52,858 nt of DNA from Candidatus Thermoflexus japonica. GTDB taxonomy: Bacteria > Chloroflexota > Anaerolineae > Thermoflexales > Thermoflexaceae. A program made the translations under genes and the position numbers. Shown here piece after piece: positions 42,201-49,990 of the stretch (its first letter is position 1; the number at the start of each line of letters is the position of its first letter). The DNA lies in assembly GCA_002898735.1 (NCBI GenBank), contig BEHY01000012.1:1-52858 (forward strand), given 5' to 3'. A model generated the notes under the pieces. The model made no database searches. It was not told where the DNA came from and saw only the letters and a program-made list of their open reading frames with translations.

Positions 42201-42564
42201 TCTGGCGTTGATGCAGGGGGAATTCCTGGAGGAATGCCGATATGAAGACTGGGTGATCCCGGAGCGGGAGTACCTATCGGCCCTCTATCTGAGCGCTGCC
42301 GAACAGGTCGCGAAGGCCCTGGCGGCACGGAACGCCTGGGAGGAGGTGATCCCCATCGCGCAACGGATCCTGGAGCGGGACCCCTACCACGAGGCCGCCT
42401 GCGGGCTGCTGGTTCAGGGATACTGGGCTCTCGGACAGCGCGCGCTCGCCGTTCGCACCTACGAGCGCTTCCGGCAGCGCATGCGCAAGGAGCTGGGGGT
42501 TGAGCCGACGTTCTCCCTGGCGGCCCTGCGGGAAGGCCCCCCTCCGTCCCTCCATGAGCGTTAG
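39292..42564 (+). CDS. MalT-like STAND ATPase transcriptional activator with C-terminal BTAD
   Basis: The 1090-residue protein opens like MalT/LuxR-type STAND activators: SRLIPPRPRPTWVRRPRI, Walker A ADPGYGKTT at 44-52 and Walker B ALLILDD ending at 138. LAFTPEEVQALFTAHG and GWIIALLMI follow, then long TPR-like helical repeats to about 800. Instead of a LuxR helix-turn-helix, residues about 833-1080 hold an OmpR-type winged helix plus BTAD (YIQTLGPFRVWRG, RARRLFQFLIVHRRR, LEALWPDRDPASAALELRV, GEFLEECRYEDWV, VRTYERFRQRMRKELGVEP). The protein should be an ATP-switched activator responding to an unknown ligand. It lies 54 bases after the protoglobin gene and could be part of that unit. Confidence 0.93.
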   Translation: MALEDRIARSRLIPPRPRPTWVRRPRIEARLREALQAPVTVVRADPGYGKTTAVAQMVHYGSWPAAWYSLAETDQDPLLFLAHLIAAAQTLDPGCGARALTLLQSPGGGAQHGPAVIDTLANELLDRLSREALLILDDYHLVEGPEINPLVERLIEQMPPTLHLILLTRQTPAFRNLVRWRAYGEVQEITTADLAFTPEEVQALFTAHGVPLPPEAIHRLAEETEGWIIALLMILHRLRESGREPLEILLERIPDTLPDLFDYFAGEVLSRQPPEIQRFLLQTSILAELDPEACAAVLENPEDRALLPLIEGRGLFLSVSGGGRYRYHHLFQEFLQRQARVRLGNLQPLHRRAAAFYHQRRQWESAIAHLIAAEAFEEAAGLLATVAGGMIQQGRYSTLAAWIDRLPPAVVETDGELLRHRGDAARLLSRFEEALAWYERARQVAARQGDSMGEADAWTGQALVFLDTVQPNRAAPLLREALRRVRRGAPEARLRLLGLMAENLLNAGRLSRADLLLALLQRRDPAVLPPDVEARLRIRQGRLAQARLQVESLMRAAPWGTDRQRIPRSHREATVLMAWIGAMTGEGEMARRYAEQGLRIGRDLRSPIIECVALARLGHGWLSGPDYDLRRAEEAYQESLRAAEAIRVPRFEVEAHMGLTVVEGLKGRPGLAIAHGRRGLEILEEAGDAYLATAVWLALGIAGLWNGDPRAIEWLEAAIRAGSRCGERYFSTLARLWQAWALLRQGERSASLLPLKAALETIQAEGYAFMLTGTPMLGLRDPGARLLLLQTALGARLASDYLGTLWSQALQASTSHAPFGPWALPPGENRPHPPLYIQTLGPFRVWRGLYEIPAEAWGRTRARRLFQFLIVHRRRPVHREEILEALWPDRDPASAALELRVTLHALHRALEPTRRPGQPPFYVIREGEFLRLNPHAILHIDADLFVSLLARAQEREPFAPDEALSGQRQALALMQGEFLEECRYEDWVIPEREYLSALYLSAAEQVAKALAARNAWEEVIPIAQRILERDPYHEAACGLLVQGYWALGQRALAVRTYERFRQRMRKELGVEPTFSLAALREGPPPSLHER

Positions 42565-42606
42565 CCGGCCTGCAGGCGCCGCCCCGGGCGGAGGTCGACG
42601 GCGCGG

Positions 42607-43518
42607 TTATCCATCCGCAGGGGGGAGAAGGGGCATGCGCCAGCGAGGGAGAGGCGCGCGAGGGGATTCCCGGATGACCAGCAGGATGCTGATGACCATC
42701 AGCGACGCACCGGCCCATTGAATCGGCGTCAGGCGCTCGCCCAGCCATCCCACGGCCAGGGCCACCGTGACCAGGATCTCCATCACCGTCAACAGGGCGG
42801 TCTGAGTTCCCCCCAGACGCTTGACCCCCATGAACATCCCCAGCCGCGAGAGCATCAGGACGGCCGCCATCGCGAAAATCGGCCCCAGGGCGCCCGAAGG
42901 CACAGAGGAATGGGGGTTCCCGAAAACCCACCCGGCCACCGGCGTAAAGGCCGCCATCGCCGTCAGGGCGTAGAGCGTCAGGGTTTGAGCCGGCATCTCA
43001 TACAGGACCCGCTGGCTCAGCACCACATGAAGCGCATAGAAGCCGCTGGAAAGCAGCACCAGGAGCACGCCGGGCAGATCCGGCGTTCCCTGGAAGCGGC
43101 CCAATAACAGAACCAGACCCAGGCTCGCCAGAAGGATCCGCAGACGGGTGAGGCCCGGGATCGGCTCGCCATTGAGGCGGGTCATCACGGCCACCAGGAT
43201 GGGATACATGGAGTAGATCAGATGAGCCACCGCGGCGTCCAGGCGGTAGAGCCCGAGATAGTAAAAAATCGATCCCAGCGCATTGGTGAAGCCCACCGCC
43301 AGACAGCCCAGCAGACCGACCGGATAGATATAGAGATAGCGACGCCAGCGGGGGTGAATCAGGTAGAACACCCAGAGGGTCAGAGCGGCCAGCCCGGCGC
43401 GCAGGATGACCACCGTCGTGGGATCCGCGCCCTCCTGGTAGGCCAGCTTGGCCAGGATCGGCGCTCCACCCAGCATGATCGCCGAAAACAACGCGGCCAG
43501 GATCCCCTGCCATTCCAT
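42607..43518 (-). CDS. EamA/DMT family transporter
   Basis: ATG 43518 behind GAGG gives 303 residues; the longer frame to 43617 adds only unlikely sequence. Ten hydrophobic helices in two EamA repeats are visible (ILAALFSAIMLGGAPILAKLA, VVILRAGLAALTLWVFYL, AHLIYSMYPILVAVMTRL, then the second repeat to QWAGASLMVISILLVI). The DMT superfamily exports metabolites or amino acids. It lies eight bases from the amidase gene upstream and converges with the BTAD activator gene. Confidence 0.92.
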   Translation of the reverse strand: MEWQGILAALFSAIMLGGAPILAKLAYQEGADPTTVVILRAGLAALTLWVFYLIHPRWRRYLYIYPVGLLGCLAVGFTNALGSIFYYLGLYRLDAAVAHLIYSMYPILVAVMTRLNGEPIPGLTRLRILLASLGLVLLLGRFQGTPDLPGVLLVLLSSGFYALHVVLSQRVLYEMPAQTLTLYALTAMAAFTPVAGWVFGNPHSSVPSGALGPIFAMAAVLMLSRLGMFMGVKRLGGTQTALLTVMEILVTVALAVGWLGERLTPIQWAGASLMVISILLVIRESPRAPLPRWRMPLLPPADG

Positions 43519-43526
43519 TGGAGGCC

Positions 43527-46082
43527 TCAGCCTGAGCGATGAAGCCGAAGGATCGCCTGGACCTGGGCCAGCAACATCCCCCGCCATGCCGCCCCGATCC
43601 GCCACCCGCCCGGGCACGGCACCGGCTCCAGCTCCTCGTGTCCTTTCACCGCCTCGATCCCCAATCCCAGATGATCCAGGAGATAGGCGATGAGCCAGGC
43701 GGTCGCGGTCAGCTGGCGCTCGCCCGGAGGGCGCTGACGGAAGTCCCCGATGAGCCCGATGCTCACGGTCGTCGCATTATCCGCTGCCGTATGGGAAACC
43801 GCCACGGCAAGCGGATGGATCCGATACAGGACCCCATCGGCGTCCACCAGGAAGTGATAGCTCGCGCCGGGCATCCCGAGCCGTTCCACCTGATAAGCCG
43901 CGATCTGCAGCGGAGTGACCCCTGCCCCGGTTCCGGTCTGATGCAGGACCACGCCCCGGATGAGGCCTGGGGGGCGAAGCGGGAAAGCGGTTCCCGGGCG
44001 GGTGGGGAGGCTTCCCGTCAGATCCCGCCACGCCGGCTCCGGCACCCCAGGCACGGGCATGCGGGCTTCCTCCAGGATCCGGCGAACCGCATCCCGGATC
44101 GCCGCACCCGGGAAAGAACGAGGGGCATGCTCCGAAGCGGGTGGGGTTCGGGGCTCCTCCCCGAATCGGGAACCCCCCGGGAAGAGCTCATGCACGGTCT
44201 GGATCTGTGAGGGCCCCAGCCGGAGGCGGGTGAGGAGCCACGCGCAAAGGCGAGCGGTTCGTTCGATTTGCAGCGGGGTGGGGTCCTGATCCGCGCCCCA
44301 TCCCGCCAGCCCGATCCCCACGCTCACCCGCCCATACCCCCCAGCATGATCCGTCATCGCCTCCAGAGGGAGCGTCCAGAAAATCCGCCCATCCGCCGTG
44401 ATGTAAAAATGGTAGGGAAAGCCCGGCCGTCCCCCATGCTCGACCAGGAAGGCGGCCAGGGCCTCGGGGGGCATATCTCCCGGAACCTCCAGGGGATGCA
44501 GGACCAGCCAGCGGATCAGCTCCGGAGGGCGTCGCGGCCACGGCGAACGCCTCCGCCGGGGGAGGATCGGCTCCATCCATATCAGGGAAAGGTCCAGGCG
44601 CTGGAGATCCGCATCGGCCCATGGCTGGGGAACAACGGGCACCGCCCGCGGATCCCCTTCCACGTTCACATCGATGGCCCGGACCCATCCGACATGCTCC
44701 TCAAACCGGGCCTGCCACCATCCTCGATCTGCGGTCGCCATCTGAGCGATCCCCTGACGGCCCTCCGGAAGCTCCAGGAGGACCGGGGCGCGGATGGCGG
44801 GGGCCAGGCGAAGCGCCGCGGGACGGCGCAGGGAAAGGAGGATCGGGCCCGGCGGCGCAATCGGGACGTTCTGGGGATCTCCCTGCAGGATCAGCGCATC
44901 CCGGGGCAGCCACCCCCGACGGCCGGTCTCCGGATGGAGCCAGGAATACCATTCCCGATCCGCCGTGCAGGCGATGGCGACGCCGACGAGATCCTTCGGA
45001 AGAGGATCCCCCCACGCCTCCCCGCCCGGGCGGTCGCGGAGCCGGGTTTCCTGACGGAGCGTTGCCTGGGGATACCGCTGGAGCCCGACGTCCCATCGGA
45101 AGCGCGCGGCCAGGGCCCGATCCAGATCGCTCAGCAAACGCTCCTTGCCCTCCATGAACCAGGGGTCCACGCGCCGCCAGCGATACAGGATCATGCACCG
45201 GACAAGGGAATGGGTCCTTTCAGCGTTCCAGCGATGGATCTCCGCGTAGGCCTCCGAGATCCATCCCGTATCCTCATCCGGCCAGGGGATCGGATGCCCT
45301 TCGTGATCCCCCATAGAGGCCTCGGTGATGAAGATCGGCAGGTGGCGCAGATGGGGAGGGATGGCCTCGATGAAATCCCGATACGCGCGGAAACCCCGAT
45401 GACGGGCCTCATACGGCGGGGGAAAGCGAGCCTCATCGGTGATGGAACGCGGGTCCGGGCTCTGGCTGGCGACGTGAAGGGCGATGCCGTCCAGATCCTC
45501 TCCGATCGCCGTCAGGACATCGTGGAAGTAAACCACCCAATCGCCCGTGGGGTTCCCGGGATAGCGGAGCGCGGCGGTGAAAGGCGCCACGGCCGCGGGG
45601 ATCACGACATCCTCCTCATGGCCGGGCTGGTTGCGGATCCATTCGCGGCAGCGCCGGAAACAGCGTGCGTAGCCCTCCGGGGTGATCCATTCGGCCGCCT
45701 CGAAACGCCCGGTGGAGGGATCGACACGGGCGCCGGGCTGCTGCTGAGGGTGGTTGGGCTCATTCCCGATGACCCAGATATGGGCGCCCGGGGATGCGGC
45801 GACAAAGCGGGCGCAACGCCGGGCAAAGGCCTCATAGCGGTCGGAGGGCGGCAGCGTGCCGTTGGGATATCGGCCGTGGTTCAGCACGACGATAACACCG
45901 AACCCCGCCTCCGCCCATGCCTGGTAGATCGAACCGCGCCCGCTGGCATCCTCCGGGTCAGCCCCGATGGTTTCCTCGAAGACCACCCACCCGGTCAGGC
46001 CGGCCGCGCGGAACCGCTCCCGCCATGGGCCGGGGTCGTGGACTCCGTAAAGGTAGACCGGCCATGGGATTCTGGACATCAT
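43527..46082 (-). CDS. Multidomain wall-active protein: GH-like barrel, SH3-like repeats and two amidase/PGRP domains
   Basis: The 851-residue protein has no signal peptide at its start. Residues about 1-320 resemble a glycoside-hydrolase TIM barrel (VIVVLNHGRYPNG, IWVIGNEPNHPQQQ, LDGIALHVASQSPDP, LPIFITEASMGDHEG), with Glu in NEPN and ITEA in catalytic positions. Two SH3-like regions (about 340-400 and 430-480) may bind cell wall. Then come two N-acetylmuramoyl-L-alanine amidase (PGRP-type) domains, about 520-670 and 705-850. The second keeps likely zinc ligands (VVLHQTG, GHEELEPVPCPG). The first has LVLHPLE and VHELFPG, but no matching CPG, so it may be inactive. Its place after recF suggests cotranscription. 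Confidence 0.78.
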   Translation of the reverse strand: MMSRIPWPVYLYGVHDPGPWRERFRAAGLTGWVVFEETIGADPEDASGRGSIYQAWAEAGFGVIVVLNHGRYPNGTLPPSDRYEAFARRCARFVAASPGAHIWVIGNEPNHPQQQPGARVDPSTGRFEAAEWITPEGYARCFRRCREWIRNQPGHEEDVVIPAAVAPFTAALRYPGNPTGDWVVYFHDVLTAIGEDLDGIALHVASQSPDPRSITDEARFPPPYEARHRGFRAYRDFIEAIPPHLRHLPIFITEASMGDHEGHPIPWPDEDTGWISEAYAEIHRWNAERTHSLVRCMILYRWRRVDPWFMEGKERLLSDLDRALAARFRWDVGLQRYPQATLRQETRLRDRPGGEAWGDPLPKDLVGVAIACTADREWYSWLHPETGRRGWLPRDALILQGDPQNVPIAPPGPILLSLRRPAALRLAPAIRAPVLLELPEGRQGIAQMATADRGWWQARFEEHVGWVRAIDVNVEGDPRAVPVVPQPWADADLQRLDLSLIWMEPILPRRRRSPWPRRPPELIRWLVLHPLEVPGDMPPEALAAFLVEHGGRPGFPYHFYITADGRIFWTLPLEAMTDHAGGYGRVSVGIGLAGWGADQDPTPLQIERTARLCAWLLTRLRLGPSQIQTVHELFPGGSRFGEEPRTPPASEHAPRSFPGAAIRDAVRRILEEARMPVPGVPEPAWRDLTGSLPTRPGTAFPLRPPGLIRGVVLHQTGTGAGVTPLQIAAYQVERLGMPGASYHFLVDADGVLYRIHPLAVAVSHTAADNATTVSIGLIGDFRQRPPGERQLTATAWLIAYLLDHLGLGIEAVKGHEELEPVPCPGGWRIGAAWRGMLLAQVQAILRLHRSG

Positions 46083-46103
46083 CCCACGCTCCGTATCCGG
46101 GCC

Positions 46104-47318
46104 TTAACGCTCCTCTCGAAGGAACCCGGCCTGCACCACAAAACGGCGAACCCGCTCCCGGAACGCCGGCTCGAAGAGCATGGGGTCCGCGGTGGTCATG
46201 ATCGCCTGTTCCACGTCCTCCAGGGCCCGGAGCAGATAGCGCCGGCGCTCCTCGTCCAGCTCCGCCATGACCTCATCCAGCAACAGGACGGGGCTTTCCT
46301 GAAAGACGGAGGCCAGCCAGCGGGCGGCCGCCAGCTTGAACGCCAGGATCGCCGTCCGCTGTTGTCCGCGCGAACCGTAAAGGCCCAGATCCACGCCATC
46401 CACAATGAAGCGCAGATCGTCCCGATGGGGGCCGATCCGGGTGGTCCCCCGCTGGATATCCAGCGCGCGCTCCCGGAGCAGCGCGCGCTGGAAAACCTCC
46501 TGCAACGCATCCACCCGGAGCATCTCCCCCCATGTCATCACCCCCAGCGCCATCTGCCCCCCCGCCTGAAAAGGGTCCAGGCCCGGCACATAACGCAGCA
46601 GCAAAGGCTCCCCCCCGCTGAGGGCTTTATGGATGTCCTCCGCGTGGCGGGCGATCGCCTGCAGGGCGCGGGCCCGTTGCTCCATCAGCGGGGCCCCGTA
46701 GCGAGCCACCGCCTCATCCCACAGATCCAGCTGCGCCGGGTCGCCGCCCTCCTCCTGGAGCTGGCGGAGCAGGGCGTTGCGCTGGGAGAGGGCACGCTGA
46801 TAGGCCGCCAGCGTCCGGGCGAAGGCCGACGAGGTCTGGGCGATCAGGAGATCCAGCAACCGCCGCCGCTCCGCCGGAGGTCCCCCCACCACCTCGACAT
46901 CCTGCGGGGTGAACAGGACAACCGCGGCCTGCCCGAAGAGATCCAGCACCCGGTGGGGGATCCCGTTGATACGCACCTGCTTGCGAATCGAGGCCGTCTC
47001 GGGGGCGAGGGTGGGGCGGGAGGGCGCGCCCCCTTCCGCCACCAGCGTGAGCTCCAGACGAACCGGGCCATCCTTCCGCACAAACTCGGCGATCACCCGG
47101 GCGAACGGCATGGGGTCCTGCCAGGCCGTCCAGTGGATCAGCTCCCGATCGCTGTGGGTTCGGAACGAGTGGCCCATGGTGGCGCAGGCGATGGCCTCCA
47201 GGAGGTTGGTTTTCCCCTGGGCGTTCCCCCCATAAATCATGATCACCCGCGGCTCCAATCGCCACTCCAGCCGCGCGTAGTTTCGAAACTGGGTCAGGCT
47301 GAGCGCTCGAAGCCACAT
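46104..47318 (-). CDS. recF: DNA replication and repair protein RecF
   Basis: The 404-residue SMC-like ATPase has LRALSLTQFRNYARLEW at the start, Walker A YGGNAQGKTNLLEAI near 30-44, a TRIGPHRDDLRF block, signature GSRGQQRTAILAFKLA and Walker B VLLLDEVMAELDEERR. RecF loads RecA at gaps with RecO and RecR. In many genomes recF lies beside dnaA/dnaN/gyrB; here its neighbours are an amidase and an EamA transporter. Length is a little above the usual 360. Confidence 0.97.
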   Translation of the reverse strand: MWLRALSLTQFRNYARLEWRLEPRVIMIYGGNAQGKTNLLEAIACATMGHSFRTHSDRELIHWTAWQDPMPFARVIAEFVRKDGPVRLELTLVAEGGAPSRPTLAPETASIRKQVRINGIPHRVLDLFGQAAVVLFTPQDVEVVGGPPAERRRLLDLLIAQTSSAFARTLAAYQRALSQRNALLRQLQEEGGDPAQLDLWDEAVARYGAPLMEQRARALQAIARHAEDIHKALSGGEPLLLRYVPGLDPFQAGGQMALGVMTWGEMLRVDALQEVFQRALLRERALDIQRGTTRIGPHRDDLRFIVDGVDLGLYGSRGQQRTAILAFKLAAARWLASVFQESPVLLLDEVMAELDEERRRYLLRALEDVEQAIMTTADPMLFEPAFRERVRRFVVQAGFLREER

Positions 47319-47674
47319 CCCCAGATTTTGGATCGGAGATTTCGGATGCCATACACCTTCACGCCCGGGAGAGCGGACAGGCGCTCCCCGAAAGGGGTGG
47401 TGCCGCTCGATCTCCTTCGCCGGATGGGACTCAGACTATAATCATAGCAGATCATCGGCGCTTATAAGATCGGGGCCTGTCGGGATTTGCCGCCCATACC
47501 TGCAGCGAAGCCTGGGCTCTGTTCAGGGATGGGCCGGATACGGGACACCTGTCCCGGAAAAGTCGGATGGCCTCTCCCGGAAATCCCCTGGCTGGATAAA
47601 GCTTAAAGTAGAAGCGGGCGGAGGCACCCGCAACGTTCGGGATATGGATCAGGCGAACAGGGAGGAGGCGGAAC
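47319..47674. other. Divergent intergenic region between recF and the sugar permease operon
   Basis: No gene is seen. A short imperfectly symmetric AT-rich stretch ctataatcatag (47436-47447) contains TATAAT on the plus strand and TATGAT on the minus strand, so it may serve promoters in either direction. No good -35 was found. A 16-bp palindrome lies at 47541-47556. The nonamer tcccggaaa occurs at 47552-47560 and again about 25 bases downstream. Confidence 0.4.
47541..47556. promoter_or_regulatory. Palindrome cgggacacctgtcccg, candidate operator
   Basis: A perfect 7-bp inverted repeat (cgggaca/tgtcccg) with two central bases lies about 120 bases before the sugar permease gene. Size and symmetry suit a LacI- or GntR-type repressor site. 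It is not next to a clear promoter, and the regulator is not in the window. Confidence 0.45.
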
Positions 47675-48697
47675 ATGGAGGAGCGCCCTCTGGATCCTGC
47701 CCCCACCATCGGCGTGCCCCGGGTTGCAGAACGGGCGGTTCCTGTCCCCCGATGGCAGCAGGCCGTGAGGGAAGTCCGGCATCGCCTGGAGAGCGGGCTG
47801 CCGGTTCTCCTCATCACCCCATCGGTCATTGCGGTGCTCATCTTCGTCTACGGGTTCATCGGATGGACAGTCTACATCTCGATGACCCGATGGAACGATG
47901 TGCTGCCGGATTACACGTTCGTCGGCCTGCGGAACTATATCGGGCTGTTCCAAACGCCGCGGTTTCAGGCGGACATCCGCAACGTGGTGGTCTTCACGGC
48001 CCTCTTCCTGCTGGGGGCGATCGTGGTGGGCTTCTTTGCCGCCCTTTTGCTGGACCAGCGGGTGAAAGGGGAAACGTTCTTTCGCAGCGTGTTCCTTTTC
48101 CCCATGGCCATTTCCTTCATTGTGACCGGCATCGCCTGGCAATGGCTGTTCAATCCTCAAACTGGGATCAACCTGCTTCTGAAATATGCGGGCTACAGCG
48201 GACCGCTGCCGCGCTGGTTCACGGATCCCACCATCATGTTCGGCGTGAAGGTGGGGGCGATTCAGGTGGGGATTCCGGTGGCGTTGATCCCCGTGGTGAT
48301 CGCGGCCACATGGCAGCTTTCGGGGTTCACCATGGCCATGTATCTGGCCGGCCTGCGGGGGATCCCGGAGGAATTGCGGGAGGCCGCCCGGGTGGATGGA
48401 GCCAGCGAGTGGCAGATCTACCGCCATGTGATCCTGCCGCTGCTCCGCCCGGTCACTCTGAGCGCCCTGATCGTGCTGGGACATATTTCCCTCAAAATCT
48501 TCGATCTCACCGTGGCCATGACCGGCAGCGGCCCCGGGTTCGCCACCGACATGCCCGCCTACTTCATGTTCGAAACCACGTTCCGGGGGAACCATTTCGC
48601 CCAGGGGGCAGCGATCGCCACCCTGATGCTGCTCCTGGTCGCCGCCCTGATCATCCCCTACCTCCGTTACAGTTTGAGCCGGGAGACCGAGCTATGA
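47675..48697 (+). CDS. Sugar ABC transporter permease (MalF/UgpA type)
   Basis: The 340-residue protein starts at ATG 47675 behind GGGAGGAGG. After a 40-residue cytoplasmic tail it has six helices (LLITPSVIAVLIFVYGFIGW first). The ATPase-contact EAA loop reads PEELREAARVDGASEWQIY. This is the MalF-like partner of a carbohydrate-uptake (CUT1) importer. It overlaps the next permease gene (ATGA). No binding-protein or ATPase gene lies beside it in the window. Confidence 0.94.
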   Translation: MEERPLDPAPTIGVPRVAERAVPVPRWQQAVREVRHRLESGLPVLLITPSVIAVLIFVYGFIGWTVYISMTRWNDVLPDYTFVGLRNYIGLFQTPRFQADIRNVVVFTALFLLGAIVVGFFAALLLDQRVKGETFFRSVFLFPMAISFIVTGIAWQWLFNPQTGINLLLKYAGYSGPLPRWFTDPTIMFGVKVGAIQVGIPVALIPVVIAATWQLSGFTMAMYLAGLRGIPEELREAARVDGASEWQIYRHVILPLLRPVTLSALIVLGHISLKIFDLTVAMTGSGPGFATDMPAYFMFETTFRGNHFAQGAAIATLMLLLVAALIIPYLRYSLSRETEL

Positions 48698-49509
48698 AGG
48701 TCGGGCGTGCCTGGATCTATATGGCCCTGCTTGTCCTGACCGTCTTCTATCTATTGCCCGTTTACGTGCTGCTCCTCACCGGCCTGAAGAGCTTCGCCGA
48801 GGCGGATCTGACCCGGATGTGGAACTGGCCGACCCAGCCCTCGCTGGCGGCCTTCGCCAAGGCGTGGGAGAAGCTCTCACCGAACTTTATGAACAGCGTC
48901 TATTTGGTGATCCCGGCCACCCTGATCTCCTCCTTCATCGGCTCTATAAACGGCTACGTCCTGGCCCGGTGGCGCTTTCGGGGCTCGGAGATCCTGTTCC
49001 CGGCCATCCTCTTCGGGATGTTCATCCCTTACCAGAGCATCCTGATCCCGCTGGTCCGCTTCCTTCAATCCATCGGCCTCTACGGCTCCATCCCCGGGCT
49101 CATCCTGGTCCACGTGGTTTACGGCATCCCCATCACCTCCCTGATCTTCCGCAATTACTACGCGTCCATCCCCGGGGAGCTGGTGGAGGCGGCCAAGATC
49201 GATGGGGCTTCCCTCCTCGGCATTTATCGCTGGGTGATGCTCCCGCTTTCCCAGCCCGGCTTCGCCGTGGTGGCCATCTGGCAGTTCACCCAGATCTGGA
49301 ACGATTTCCTCTTCGCGGTAACGGTGACCAACAAACCGGCCCAGCAGCCGATCACCGTGGCGCTGCAAAACCTGGCGGGAAGCCAGATCATCGAGTGGAA
49401 CGTCCAGATGGCCGGCGCGCTGCTGGCCGCCCTGCCCACGTTGCTGGTTTACGTCTTCCTGGGCCGTTTCTTCCTGCGGGGGTTGCTGGCAGGGGCCCTG
49501 AAGGGATAG
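48694..49509 (+). CDS. Sugar ABC transporter permease (MalG/UgpE type)
   Basis: ATG 48694 overlaps the stop of the MalF-like gene. The 271-residue protein has six helices and the EAA loop PGELVEAAKIDGASLLGIYR, typical of the MalG-like partner. The two proteins should form the permease pair of a CUT1 importer. The missing binding protein and ATPase must be encoded elsewhere; CUT1 permeases often share one MsmK/MalK ATPase. Confidence 0.94.
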   Translation: MKVGRAWIYMALLVLTVFYLLPVYVLLLTGLKSFAEADLTRMWNWPTQPSLAAFAKAWEKLSPNFMNSVYLVIPATLISSFIGSINGYVLARWRFRGSEILFPAILFGMFIPYQSILIPLVRFLQSIGLYGSIPGLILVHVVYGIPITSLIFRNYYASIPGELVEAAKIDGASLLGIYRWVMLPLSQPGFAVVAIWQFTQIWNDFLFAVTVTNKPAQQPITVALQNLAGSQIIEWNVQMAGALLAALPTLLVYVFLGRFFLRGLLAGALKG

Positions 49510-49650
49510 ACGGGCATGGCGGACACTTCGCCCGGGGAGCCGAACGAGCCTTCGCCGCGGTCGCGTGGCCAGCGTGAGCGGTGGCCCTCCCAGCTCCCTG
49601 ATGCCCGGGTTGAGCGCGCAGCGGGGATTTGCGCGGATGGGGAACCTGAG

Positions 49651-49684
49651 GATATATAAAAACCCCGGCGGTGGGGCCGGGGTT
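49651..49684 (-). terminator. Rho-independent terminator of the tRNA-Leu gene
   Basis: On the minus strand the 9-bp stem aaccccggc/gccggggtt (plus-strand positions 49661-49669 and 49676-49684) with a 6-nt loop is followed by TTTTTATATATC. It begins two bases beyond the CCA end of the tRNA. This is the clearest U-tract terminator noticed in the window. Confidence 0.9.
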
Positions 49685-49685
49685 G

Positions 49686-49773
49686 TGGTGCCCGGGGCGG
49701 GATTTGAACCCGCACGGCCTGAAGGGCCAGCGCCCCCTCAAGACGCCGCGTCTGCCTGTTCCGCCACCCGGGC
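49686..49773 (-). tRNA. tRNA-Leu (anticodon GAG)
   Basis: The minus strand folds as a class II tRNA: acceptor GCCCGGG/CCCGGGC, anticodon stem GCGTC/GGCGC with loop TTGAGGG (anticodon GAG), a long variable arm (GGCC-CTTCA-GGCC), T arm GCGGG-TTCAAAT-CCCGC, discriminator A and an encoded CCA. It reads CTC and CTT codons. Confidence 0.96.
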
Positions 49774-49785
49774 GAAACCATAGCA

Positions 49786-49814
49786 ATTATACCAGCGGTC
49801 CATCGCACCGACAA
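49786..49814 (-). promoter_or_regulatory. Promoter of the tRNA-Leu gene
   Basis: On the minus strand TTGTCG (49809-49814) and TATAAT (49786-49791) are 17 bp apart, and TGG before TATAAT makes an extended -10. Transcription would start about six bases before the tRNA. Confidence 0.85.
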
Positions 49815-49990
49815 GATCCATCGCCTCACCCCGGGTTTTCAACGGGCTCAGGACATCCGCCGCTCCGGTTCGGGAGACGGGAAGATCCCTCCCCTCTCCC
49901 CGGGTTCGAAAGGCGCCGGAAAGGGAGAGAAAATCCCTGGAGAAGTCAGCTGTGCAACCTCTGATGCAACCGAGCAAGAGGAGGATGACT

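Noticed and set aside
46104..47318. recF position as sign of a replication origin
   Set aside because: No dnaA, dnaN or gyrB is beside it and no DnaA-box cluster was seen in the intergenic region.
44268..47441. Plus-strand open frame of 1057 codons antisense to the amidase protein and recF
   Set aside because: recF and the amidase domains are unmistakable on the other strand. The antisense product is compositionally biased and has no recognisable family.
49516..49659. 47-codon plus-strand ORF after the sugar permease gene
   Set aside because: It has no good ribosome site, biased composition and no recognisable family, and it ends inside the U-tract region of the tRNA terminator.
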